This document shows, one piece after another, positions 9,860-19,349 of a DNA stretch of 64,000 bases. This DNA is from Sclerotinia nivalis. Lineage: Eukaryota; Ascomycota; Leotiomycetes; Helotiales; Sclerotiniaceae. The stretch is from positions 1 through 64,000 of the forward strand of contig JAPEIS010000015.1 of NCBI GenBank assembly GCA_029531795.1, given 5' to 3'. The notes beneath the pieces were generated by a model, which was given only the letters and a program-made list of their open reading frames with translations, was not told the origin of the DNA and did not search any database. Made by a program: the position numbers and the translations under genes. Positions within the stretch are counted from its first letter, which is position 1, and each line of letters starts with the position of its first letter.

Positions 9860-12800
9860 TTGAGTTCTGTTGAAATGATTAGGGGGACCAGATTTATTCG
9901 GATAATGATAGTGATAATTATAGATCAGTTCTTGAGCATTCTTCAAATACTCTGTAGGTTCTTTGGTAGGCATATTATAGCCTATCCATCGGACAGTATA
10001 CTTCAGACAGGGGTTATTACAGCTTTGATATTTCTATTGGGAATCCAGGATTTTCTCTATATCGAATTGTTCAATGTTTTCAATTTCGATAGAAAGGGGA
10101 GGCGGATTGCGTTGACCGGGGACAGGGTCATCATTGGCAGGATACAACAAATTAATATAAAAGACCAGATGATTTTTTATAAAGATAAAGAGTTCCAATT
10201 CGTAAATGTATAAGTTTATGCTTTTCAGAATTCGAAAGGGATTTAAGTTTTTCCAATCTAGCTTTTTTTGGGGACGAAGAGTTCGGATATTCTTAGCATT
10301 AAACTAGATTAGATTTCCAGGCTGGTATCGATGAGTAAGCGAACGATAGGAATCGGTATTCTTCGAATAGCGGGTTTGACTAGCGGTCAGTTCGGTTTTC
10401 AGGTGATCGATGATCGATTTCATCTTTTTGATGAATTCTTCAGTGTTTAGGACTCCAGGGCGATCGGAGAGTGCGGCGGGTTCGAAACTCATTCGAGGAT
10501 GGAAACCGTAATTGACAAAGAACAGCGATAAGCAGGAGCTTTCGGATCAGGTAGAGTTAATCGAGAATTCGGCGATCAATAGTCATTCGGACCAATCGTT
10601 CTGTAGATAGGATATATACAAGTGAAGGTATTGTTCGAGCATTGTATTCGCCCTTTTCGTTTCTCCATCGATTTCAAAATGATAAGTTGTTGATAGCTTC
10701 GAAATAGTATCTAGTTGTTTATAGATATGCTTTTAGAAGTCAGAGATAAATTGAGCTTTATAATCGGATATAATGGTTTGTAATAAACTGTGGAGCTTTT
10801 ATATATGCTTCAGGAACAAACGGGAGACTTTTTCGGAGTTACAGGTTCCTCGGCAGGGCAGGAAATGTTTCATTTTGGTCAATCGATCGATTACAACAAA
10901 TATCGTATTGTATTCAGAGCTTTTCGGAAGATAGATGATGAAATCGATTGAGATATCTCTTCAGGCTTGTTGTGGGATCGGGAGAGGGTGTAAGATTCTT
11001 TTTTGTTTTCTACGGTTTGGGGTGGTTCGGTGGCAATTATGACAATTGTGCATCCAATGGAAGATGTAGTTGTAATATCTAGGCCAATAGTAGTTTCGGG
11101 AAAGCAGTTCGAAGGTATGGGTACAGTGCGGGTGTTCGGCAATAGGGGAATCGTAGATCATTCGAAGGAGCTTTGTTTTCAGAGGATCGTAGTTAGGAAT
11201 ATAAAGCTTTTTACGATAATATAATAGATCATTGTTTATAATACATTCAGATAATGTGATATACAAGTGTTTAACAATATTCTTTTTTAAAGCCTTTAAG
11301 ATCGATAGTGAAAGCGGGTCGGATAGGTAAGTTTCAGCGAGTAAGGGTTTCAGTTCTTCAGGGGGTTCTAATTGTATAGATTCAGACAATTGGATAGGGA
11401 TTGGGTTATCGGGTATCGTAGGTAGTTCAAGTTCATAGACAGATAATCCAGGTTCGCGGATAGATAATTCGGGATTGCGAACAGACGACGGGGTATCGGT
11501 ACGGGTTTGGTTATAGGTTGTAATTGCAAAACGGATTTTCTTCTTTGGTTTAACAATAGGAAACAGATCTGTATCTAGATTTTCGGTTTTTAGAATAATC
11601 TGATTTTGATGAAGGAGGTATTCATCTTTTTCTTTAGGCAAATCCTCTGATCTCCTAATCAGAATATCGGGTTTCGTTTTTTGTTTTCCGGAATAGTATA
11701 TAATCTTGAAATTGAAACGGAATAGAAATTCAGACCAATAGGCTTGATGACGGTTCAATAGTTTTGTTGTTGTAAAGTACTCCAGATTCTTATAATTCGT
11801 AATAACCTTGATCGGGGAAGAAGTGCTTTCTAATTCGGATCGCTACTCTTCGAAACAGTGGATAATTGTTAGTAATTCTTTATCATAAATCTCGTAATTA
11901 CATTCTGCAATTGAATGCTTCTTTGAGAAATATACAACAGGTTTCAGAATCCCATCGTTATTGTATTGGGAAAGGACTTCAGTAGATATATAATCCGATA
12001 CGTCTGTCTTTAGGATTACATTTTTCTTTCAATCGAAAGAGGCTAACACAAATGCCGTTGTAAATGCAGCTTTCAGATTCGAGAACGATTTTTTATAATC
12101 AGGATCCTATTGGAAGGCTATATCCTTTTTGATCAGGTTTACTATCGAACGAATGATCGAAAAGAAATCGCGAATAAAATATTGATAGAAATTGCTAAAC
12201 CCTATAAACATTTGTATATCTGTTAGGTTCTTTGGCGTTTTCCAATCAATTATCGTTTTAATCTTGACTGGATTTATTCGGATCCCTTCTCGGTCTACAA
12301 TTAGGTCTAGGAATTTCGTTTCAGGTTTCAGGAATTCGTATTTCGATAGATTGATATACAATCCGGCTTTCCGTAAGGCGTTTAGTACCTTTTGTATATA
12401 CTTTATATATTCAGAACGGGTCTTGCTATAAATCAGAATATCATCCAGGTAAGCAGTGCAGAATATATCCAGGTATTCTCTTAGAGTATCGTTGATAAAT
12501 CGTTGGAACGTTGCTGGGGCTCCGATCAGCCCGAACAGCATAACCAAGGTTTCGAACAAGCCGAATCGGATACGGAATGTAGTTAGGTATTCTTGTCCTT
12601 CCTTGATTCGGATATTATTGAAAGTCGAGATGATATCTATTTTTGTAAAATACTTCATCCCTTTCAGGTTATTCAAGAACTTTTTGATTAAAGGCAACAA
12701 GTATCGATCTTTCACAGACAGGTTATTCAATGTACGATAGTTTACACAGAATCGAAGACCACCATTGGGTTTTTTAATAAATAAGATAGGCGAAACGGAA

Positions 12801-13700
12801 ATGAAGGAATTCAATCGGATGAATCCTTTTGCTAGGTTTTCCCTTAACTATTCTTGCAAAGCTTTCAATTCGTCCCGAGACATTGAATACAGGGCTCCAA
12901 ATGGTAGCTTAGCTTTATCTTGTAGTTGGATATTATAATCGTATAAACAATGCAGAGGTAGTTTGTTAACGTTACATAAAGAAAATACATCGATCCACGA
13001 ACGGAATTCAGCAGGCAGGTCTTCGAAAACAGAGTCTTCTTTTTCCTTCAGGATTCGATCTATCAAATCGATACTAACTTGGAATATCTTGTAGCCTCGA
13101 TGGGTGTACATCGAGCAAGCTCGGATTGAAATGTTTGCTATATCTCTTTTCTTTAGCGCTTCAGGATGAAGCGGTAGATAAACAGGACGGGTTTTGACAG
13201 GGATATCGGATAGGGTTCGGATACTCGATGGTTGTGCAGGTGTATTATAGGACTTTCGGCAGAACTCGCTATCGAAGCGAAAGGTATTGGATGCGAATCC
13301 GATATAGGGATTGTGTTTTTTTAACCAGACCAATTTCAGGATAATCGGATAATGAACTAGTTCAGTAATATAGATTTTCGATCTTTTCTTATAGTGATCA
13401 TTGATTTACAGATCGGTTAGAATATAACGATCCATTTGGTTTTCGGGCAGTATTTTTCCATCGAATCTAATGACTTCGAACGGAACAGGTAATTTGTATA
13501 TTGGAAGCTTGATAGCTTCCACCCAACTTCGATCTGCGAAAGTATATCCTTCGCATCCGCTATCCACTATAACGTAAATAAGATAGAATCGATCAAACAT
13601 CAATAGAACAATAACAAACAATATTATTAGATTTGCTCGATTGCTTGTTTTTTCAGCGAAAGATAAACTTTAAGTTACAATGGCGGATAGATATAGTATA
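9860..13700 (-). pseudogene. Element A protease-pol region (stop-interrupted)
   Basis: Protease motif VDSGCEGYTFAD is at 13406-13621, followed by a WLKKHNP linker near 13333. RT spans 12107-12814 with [25 protein letters not shown] and the catalytic YLDD. RNase H occupies about 11700-12100. The integrase zinc site (H-X3-H...CHNC) is at 10980-11110, then a decayed core. The C-terminal chromodomain starts with QFDIEKILDS near 10045-10075. Reading is broken by stops such as those around 12105, 11760 and 10960. Compared with element B this copy retains most catalytic residues. Confidence 0.88.
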
Positions 13701-13725
13701 CGCGGGGCTTTCGTTTAACAACGAT

Positions 13726-15015
13726 TTATATCAGGCGGGCTCCGTTTCCTGAACTCGAGGAGCCGGGAGGGGATAGATTATATAGTGATATAGTATACGG
13801 TTGAATCTGGGCGGAAGACGGAACAGGGGATAGCAGGGCAAGACTGGTAAGGCTAGCTTTAGCTTGTACAAAACGATTATCTGAAAACAGGCAATCTTTT
13901 ATACAATGATCAACAGATCTATAACAAAAGCATTCCTTTTGTTTGTATCTATTAATATATCTTTGGGAATTGAAATTCATTGGATCTCCAATAGGCATAA
14001 TCGTAACGGAAGCAACAAATCGAACAGTAGAATTCGGGGACAGAACGGAAGTACAATTAACAGAATTCAGGTTTTGAGTAGTAATACAGGGTAGCAGAAC
14101 GATTAGGCTACGACCAGAGCCGATCAATCCCATCAAATACAGACAACAATTCTCCAATGTCTGCACGAAAACAACGAATGCATCGATACTATCCATAGAG
14201 AGCTCAACAGTAACAATCTGATTCTTCAATTCACTCGATAGGACTTGTTCTAATAGGATAACCAGGATACTGTTGTCGTTGGCCATCCCGGCTTCCAATA
14301 CTAGTCTTTGGAATTTAACATAGAAGATATAGAACAATTGGTTCCTCTGTTTCAAATTGATCAAAAGTTTCTAGGCCTCGGCTCGTTTGTTCTGGTTTCT
14401 ATAAACTCTTTCCAATATTTGTAATAGATCCTTATAATCGGCAAGTTTAATAAATTGTCCTTTGATATTATACAATCGAATTTGCATAGCAGCAAATCTA
14501 GTTAATCTTCCAGTTACATAAGTCAAACGAGAATACGGAGAAGTGAAGCGGTCGGAATTGGCATACATTTTATTCTGTATTTGATCGACAAATCGATCAA
14601 AATCGATTTTCGTTCCATCAAACGATGCAGGATCAGATACCTTCTTACTCAATTGAGATTTCGACAGAACAGAAGCAACAATTGGGGTTGTAACAGGAGT
14701 CAGAAGCGAGGAGTCGGTCAGGTCGGTAGGGATTGAAACAGGCGGGGCAACAGGGACGGGATGGAATTGAATCAAATGGGTAATCAATCTATCGTTCTCC
14801 TCTTTCTATCGTATAAATACAGTTTTCTCGACTTGCAGATCGAGAGTAAGCTTTTGAATTGCGGATTGCAGATCGGTCACTTCTGTTTCCATTCTTATAC
14901 TGAATTCGTAAAGAGAGATAAGGTAACGATACCAGATCGCGGTATCACTAGCTACAGCGGTAGCGAATTCTTCGGGGGAGCTGGGTTGGCTAGACAAGTG
15001 CAAACGGGACGACAT
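13726..15015 (-). pseudogene. Element A gag, interrupted by two stops
   Basis: Starts at ATG 15015 (MSSRLHLSSQPSSPEEFATA) only 38 nt after the 5' LTR and reads to PPGSSSSGNGARLI at 13726, with TAG stops near 14803 and 14366. The middle part (DPASFDGTKIDFDRFVDQIQ) resembles the retrotransposon gag capsid region. A zinc knuckle lies near 13900-13945 and reads CFC-Y-RSVDH-CIKD-C. It fits CX2CX4HX4C if the second Cys was changed to Tyr by a G-to-A transition. Without repair of two stops it gives no full protein. Confidence 0.85.
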
Positions 15016-15053
15016 CGTAGAAGTGTCGGCACAGATAAAAGGGAGCTACGTAG

Positions 15054-15266
15054 TATCACGGAGACAGCAGATAGGATAACAGAAATCACTTTTATTGATA
15101 AGATGTAGCTCGAAGAGCTACGTTTCTATAGAAGGAACGGTTCCTTAAATACATTTATGTGTAGCGCTAGCCCCGACCGGGGCTAGCCTACACTTATCCG
15201 AGGTCCGACTCCTACGGGTCGGAACCCGAGCGGTCTCCGTATACCATATACGGGGACCCCGTGACA
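15054..15266 (-). repeat. 5' LTR of element A (213 bp, best preserved)
   Basis: Bounded by TATCACGG and CCGTGACA on the plus strand. It is the least mutated of the four copies and shows three perfect stem-loops (see the entry at 15159). The sequence that follows it on the coding strand is CTACGTAGCTCCC; it does not begin with the TGG common to tRNA primer-binding sites. Confidence 0.94.
15159..15260. other. Three tandem stem-loops inside the LTR
   Basis: Stem 1 (15159-15193) pairs GTGTAG-C-GCTAGCCCC with GGGGCTAGC-CTACAC around a GACC loop, 15 pairs with one bulged base. Stem 2 (15204-15223) pairs TCCGAC with GTCGGA. Stem 3 (15237-15253) pairs CCGTATA with TATACGG around CCA. The cores are recognisable in the other three LTRs although these are mutated. 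Such structures could act in transcript folding, termination or packaging; the role is not known from the sequence. Confidence 0.7.
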
Positions 15267-17343
15267 TGTATAAGTAGTGTGAAGATAATTTGTCAATATT
15301 ATATAGAGAAAATATATTGATTTACGAATAGAATTCAGTAGACAGATCTTCAAGAATAAAGTCTTTTTTTTCTTTCAGGATTTGGTTTATTAAATCGATA
15401 CTAGTTTAGAATATCTTGTAATCTCGATAAGTGTATATCAAGCAAATTCGGATTGAAATGTTTGTTATATCTTTTTTCTTTAATGTTTTAGGATGGGATA
15501 GTAGATAAACAGAATGGATTTTGATAGAGATATCAGATAGGGCTTGGATATTCGATAATTGTATAGATATATTATAGGATTTTCAATAGAACTTGTTGTC
15601 GAAGCGAAAAGTATTAAATATGAATTCGATATAGGGATTGTATTTCTTTAGCCAAACCAGTTCTAGAATAATCGGATAATAAACTAGTTTAGTAATATAG
15701 ATTTTCGATCTTTTCTTATAATAATCGTTGATTTATAAATCGATTAGGATATAATAATCCATTCGGTTTTCAGATAGTATTTTTTTTATCGAATTCAATA
15801 ACTTCGAATAGAATAAGTAATTTGTATATTGGAAACTTGATAGCTTCAATTCAATTTCGATTTGCGAAAGTATATCTTTCGTATTCGCTATTCATTATAA
15901 TGTAAATGAGATAGAATCGATTAAATATCGATAGAATAATAATAGGTAATATTATCAAATTTGCTTGATTGTTTGTTTTTTCAGCGAAAAATAAACTTCG
16001 AGTTGTAATAACGGATAGATATAATGTATACAGGGTTTTCATTTAATAACGATTTATACCAAATAGATTTCGTTTTTCGAACTTGGGGAGTTAGAAGGGG
16101 ATAGATTGTATAGTAATATAGCATATAATTGAATCTGGATGGAGGATGGAATAGGGGATGATGGGGCAAGACTGGTAAGGCTAATTCTAGCTTGTATAAA
16201 ACGATTATCTAGGAACAGATAGTTTTTTATATAGTGATCGACAGATCTATAATGGAAGTATTCCCTTTGTTTGTATCTATTAATATATCTTTGGGAATTG
16301 AGATCCATTGGATTTTCAGTAGATATAATCGTAATAGAAGCAATAGATTGGATAGTAGTATTCGGGGATAGAGCAGGGGTATAGTTAACAGGATTCAGGT
16401 TTTGAATCGTAGTATGGGGCGGTGGGACAATTGAATTGCGATTAAAATTAATCGATTTTATCAGGTATAGACAGCGATTCTTTAATATCTATATAAAAGT
16501 GGTGAATGCATCGGTGTTATTTGTGGGTAACTTAACAATAACAATCTGATTATTTAATTCATTTGATAAAGTTTATTCTAATAGGATAACTAGAGTATTA
16601 TTGTTGTTGGTTATTTCGGTTTCCAATGTTAATCTTTGGAACTCAGTATAGAAGATATGGAATAATTGGTTTCTTTATTTCAGATTGATCAGGAGTTTTC
16701 GAGTTTCGGTTTGTTTGTTTTGATTTTTATAAGTTCTTTTCAGTATTTGTAATAGATCTTTATAATCGGCAAGTTTAACAAATTGCTTTTTGATATTATA
16801 TAGTCGAATTTGTATAGCAGTGAATCCAGTTAATCTTCCAGTTATATAAGTCAGGTGGGAATACAGAGAAGTAAAGCGGTTGGAATTGGCATACATTTTA
16901 TTTTGTATTTGATTGATAAATCGATTAAGATCGATTTTCGTTTTATCAAATGGTGTAGGGTCAGGTATCTTCTAATTCAATTGAGGTTTCGATAGAACAG
17001 AAGCGGTGGCCGGGGTTGTAATAGGCATTAAAGGTGAAGGGTCGGTTAGATCGATAGGGGTTGAAATAAACAGAGCGATAAAAATGGGATGAAATTGAAT
17101 TAAATAAACAATTAATCTATTGTTCTTCTTCTTTTATTGTATAAATATAGTTTTCTCGATTTGTAAATCGAAAGTAAGCTTTTGAATTATAGATTACAGA
17201 TTGGTTATTTTTGTTTTTATTCTTATACTATAATTGTAAAGGGAAATAAGATAATAATACTAGATCACAATATCGCTGATTACAATAGTAGCGAATTCTT
17301 CGAAGGAGTTGGGTTGGCTAAGCGGGTGCAAACGAGATAACAT
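15267..17343 (-). pseudogene. 5' part of element B: gag, protease and start of pol, RIP-decayed
   Basis: Gag begins at ATG 17343, the position equivalent to 15015 in element A. Gag remnants at 16675-16896 and the zinc-knuckle region at 16054-16308 (EYFHYRSVDHYIKNY, with all three Cys positions lost) align with element A. The protease site at 15851-15960 reads MNSEYERYTFAN, so the catalytic Asp is now Asn and the Gly is Glu. The segment ends at 15267, where element A inserted. Confidence 0.88.
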
Positions 17344-17381
17344 TGTAAAAGTATCGGTACAAATAAATAGAAGCTACGTAG

Positions 17382-17594
17382 TATCACGGAGGCAACAGGT
17401 AGAATAACAGGAATCACTTTTATTAATAAAATGTAACTCGAAGAATTATGTTTTTACAGAAGAAACGATTCCTTAAATACATTTATGTATAGTATTAGCC
17501 CTGATCGGGGCTAGCCTACACTTATCCGAGGTCCGACTCCTATGGGTCGGAACCCGAGCGGTCTCCGTATACCATATACGGGGACCCCGTGACA
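17382..17594 (-). repeat. 5' LTR of element B (213 bp)
   Basis: Bounded by TATCACGG and CCGTGACA. Its right half is almost unmutated (identical over long runs to the 15054 LTR), while its left half carries many transitions. So decay is unevenly distributed along the LTR. Confidence 0.93.
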
Positions 17595-18155
17595 TACAAA
17601 ATGATAAAGTTGAAATTGTATATTTTATTCTAAACTAAATTAAATCGGAGTGGTTATATAGATCTTTTGGAGTTATATTATTTGTCTTCTTTTTGGTATA
17701 GTAATTAAATCTGAATTGAAGTAATATATATTTCTATATATCTTTTCATTTAGAGATTTCGAAAGTTATTTATATATTGTTTTTCATTAATTGAAATAAA
17801 AACCTTTTTATAAAGTAATATTTTTATTATTTCTAGTTTTGTATATTATTAAACTTATTTTGATTACTAATATTCTATATATATTAATTCTCGTTAATTT
17901 TTAACTCTACGAACGAATAGTAAAAGTAGATTTAAATCTAGCAAAGTTCAGAAATGAAGAAATTGATTAAATTCAAATAATTATTAATTTTATCCAATGA
18001 GTGTATTATATACAAGATATTTTTTCCATGTCCTAAATCAAATAACGCTAAGCCAGAAACATAAAAAGGAATGTGGTATGACGCAGTAAATCCAAAACAT
18101 ATCTATCTCCGTTCATTAAGTTATCTCCAAATCAACGCTAAAAATCGTCTACCAC
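17595..18155. other. AT-rich boundary between repeats and genes
   Basis: No gene. Strongly AT-rich, with runs such as TATATATTAATTCTCG. The last 100 bases serve as the 3' flank of the minus-strand gene ending at 18156. Confidence 0.5.
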
Positions 18156-19349
18156 TTAGAAAGTGTAAACTGGTTGAGGACCAATATCTCCGAAGTTACC
18201 GGAACCAGCTGGGCTTGAAGGGGTAACTGGGTTTCCATTGACGTTTGCGACACCAAAATAAGCGTTGGTCTTTGACTGGTTGTTAGTGACAGTCAAGACA
18301 GCGAATGCGTTGTCGGCACCAAATTGATCAGAATATCCCCAAGAGATGGTATTGGCAGATCCTGTAGTACATGGGATTCCATACCATGACTCGGTAGTAG
18401 CATCCTTTCCTGGCATACGAATGACAGTACATCTCTCATCGGCGCGTCCATCATTTGTCGAAATAGCAAAGTTGTAATCACATCCAGATCCATCTTCAGA
18501 GCAATATCTGATCAATTGCTTAATAGTCCACTGAACACCTTCAACAATTGAGATTTGATCTCCGAGGGCTTGGGCAATTTCAGTGACGACGGCAAGTGGA
18601 GCAGTGGCTGTGGTAACAGTGCTGAAATAGGAACTTGGGCAAGATCCAGGATGAGCTGGGTTACATCCACCTGGGATACCGGAGATGCTAGTTGGTGCTG
18701 CGGTAGAAGTAGTAACGGGGCTGCTGGAACATGCGGTTGGCGTGACTAGGGATCCATTGTTATCATATGGAGAATATCCAAGGCATGAAGCGTATGAGGA
18801 AGCACAGCTGGCTCGATTCGCATCTGGAGCACTGCGACAGCTGTTGTATGATGTATTACATTGAGATACACAAGCGTCAGCTGTAGTGGTTGGAGCAGCG
18901 GTGGTGGATGTTGCTACTGGGCTGGAGCACGCAGTTGGAGTGACGAGGGATCCATTGTTATCATATGGAGAATATCCAAGGCATGAAGCGTATGAGGAAG
19001 CACAGCTGGCTCGATTCGCATCTGGAGCACCGCGACAGCTGTTGTATGATGTATTACATTGAGATACACAAGCGTCAGCTGTAGTGGTTGGAGCAGCGGT
19101 GGTGGATGTTGCTACTGGGCTGGAGCACGCAGTTGGAGTGACGAGGGATCCATTGCTATCATATGGAGAATATCCAAGGCATGAAGCGTATGAGGAAGCA
19201 CAGCTGGCTCGATTCGCATCTGGAGCACCGCGACAAGTGTTGTAGGTACTGTAGCAAGCATCTGAGCATGAATCTCTAGCTACCAAAGCAGCTGGTGCAG
19301 CGAATGCTCCAGAAGCAAAGAGAGCGAACGCGATATCTTGGAAATGCAT
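18156..19349 (-). CDS. Secreted cysteine-rich repeat protein
   Basis: Single-exon, 397 residues. An N-terminal signal peptide ([17 protein letters not shown], cleavage likely near APA) predicts secretion. Residues about 27-225 hold three near-identical 66-residue repeats. Each has four to six cysteines ([19 protein letters not shown], then [13 protein letters not shown], then PTACSS) and ends in a Thr/Ala/Pro-rich linker likely to be O-glycosylated. A distinct C-terminal domain of about 150 residues follows ([20 protein letters not shown] to GPQPVYTF), with four cysteines and no GPI signal. Similar Cys-rich modules occur in uncharacterised ascomycete secreted proteins, and function is unknown. 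As a secreted, repeat-bearing subtelomeric protein it could act at the cell surface or in host contact, which is inference. Confidence 0.88.
   Translation of the reverse strand: MHFQDIAFALFASGAFAAPAALVARDSCSDACYSTYNTCRGAPDANRASCASSYASCLGYSPYDSNGSLVTPTACSSPVATSTTAAPTTTADACVSQCNTSYNSCRGAPDANRASCASSYASCLGYSPYDNNGSLVTPTACSSPVATSTTAAPTTTADACVSQCNTSYNSCRSAPDANRASCASSYASCLGYSPYDNNGSLVTPTACSSSPVTTSTAAPTSISGIPGGCNPAHPGSCPSSYFSTVTTATAPLAVVTEIAQALGDQISIVEGVQWTIKQLIRYCSEDGSGCDYNFAISTNDGRADERCTVIRMPGKDATTESWYGIPCTTGSANTISWGYSDQFGADNAFAVLTVTNNQSKTNAYFGVANVNGNPVTPSSPAGSGNFGDIGPQPVYTF
18690..19280 (-). repeat. Three 198-bp near-identical coding repeats
   Basis: The marker AGAATATCCA recurs at 18771, 18969 and 19167, exactly 198 bp apart. 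Copies 1 and 2 (19280 side) are almost base-identical; the copy nearest 18700 has drifted in its linker. The unit is a whole number of codons (66). Confidence 0.9.

Larger units (their letters stand above)
9629..15266 (-). mobile_element. Inner full-length Ty3/gypsy chromovirus (element A) inserted in element B
   Basis: Complete element of 5638 bp with LTRs at 9629-9841 and 15054-15266 and a 5-bp duplication TGTAT at 9624-9628 and 15267-15271. The flanks rejoin to give the uninterrupted element B sequence, which matches element A's own internal sequence near 12930-12990. That is direct proof of nesting. Minus-strand order is gag, protease, RT, RNase H, integrase, chromodomain. Stops break gag and pol, so it is not autonomous as sequenced, but the RT site YLDD and protease DSG are intact and decay is clearly milder than in element B. 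Confidence 0.95.
9624..15271. repeat. Target-site duplication TGTAT of element A
   Basis: TGTAT at 9624-9628 precedes the LTR start at 9629, and TGTAT at 15267-15271 follows the LTR end at 15266. Joining GAT-TGTAT to AAGTAGTGTGAAG restores element B sequence equivalent to CGTATAAACAATGCAGAGG in element A. Confidence 0.92.
6313..17594 (-). mobile_element. Outer Ty3/gypsy chromovirus (element B), split by element A
   Basis: The 213-bp LTRs at 6313-6525 and 17382-17594 bound the element, and TACAA is duplicated at 6308-6312 and 17595-17599. The minus strand carries gag and protease at 15267-17343 and RT, RNase H, integrase and chromodomain at 6526-9628. At 9628/15267 it is interrupted by a second element of the same family. 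Removing that insertion and one TGTAT copy leaves about 5.64 kb, the same length as element A. The body is heavily decayed, with RIP-type C-to-T and G-to-A change throughout. Catalytic sites are lost as well: RT reads YLND instead of YLDD, and the protease reads MNSEY where element A has VDSGC. Confidence 0.93.
6308..17599. repeat. Target-site duplication TACAA of element B
   Basis: TACAA at 6308-6312 sits immediately left of the 6313 LTR end, and TACAA at 17595-17599 immediately right of the 17594 LTR end. Five base pairs is the usual size for Ty3/gypsy integrases. The match fixes the boundaries of the outer insertion. Confidence 0.9.
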
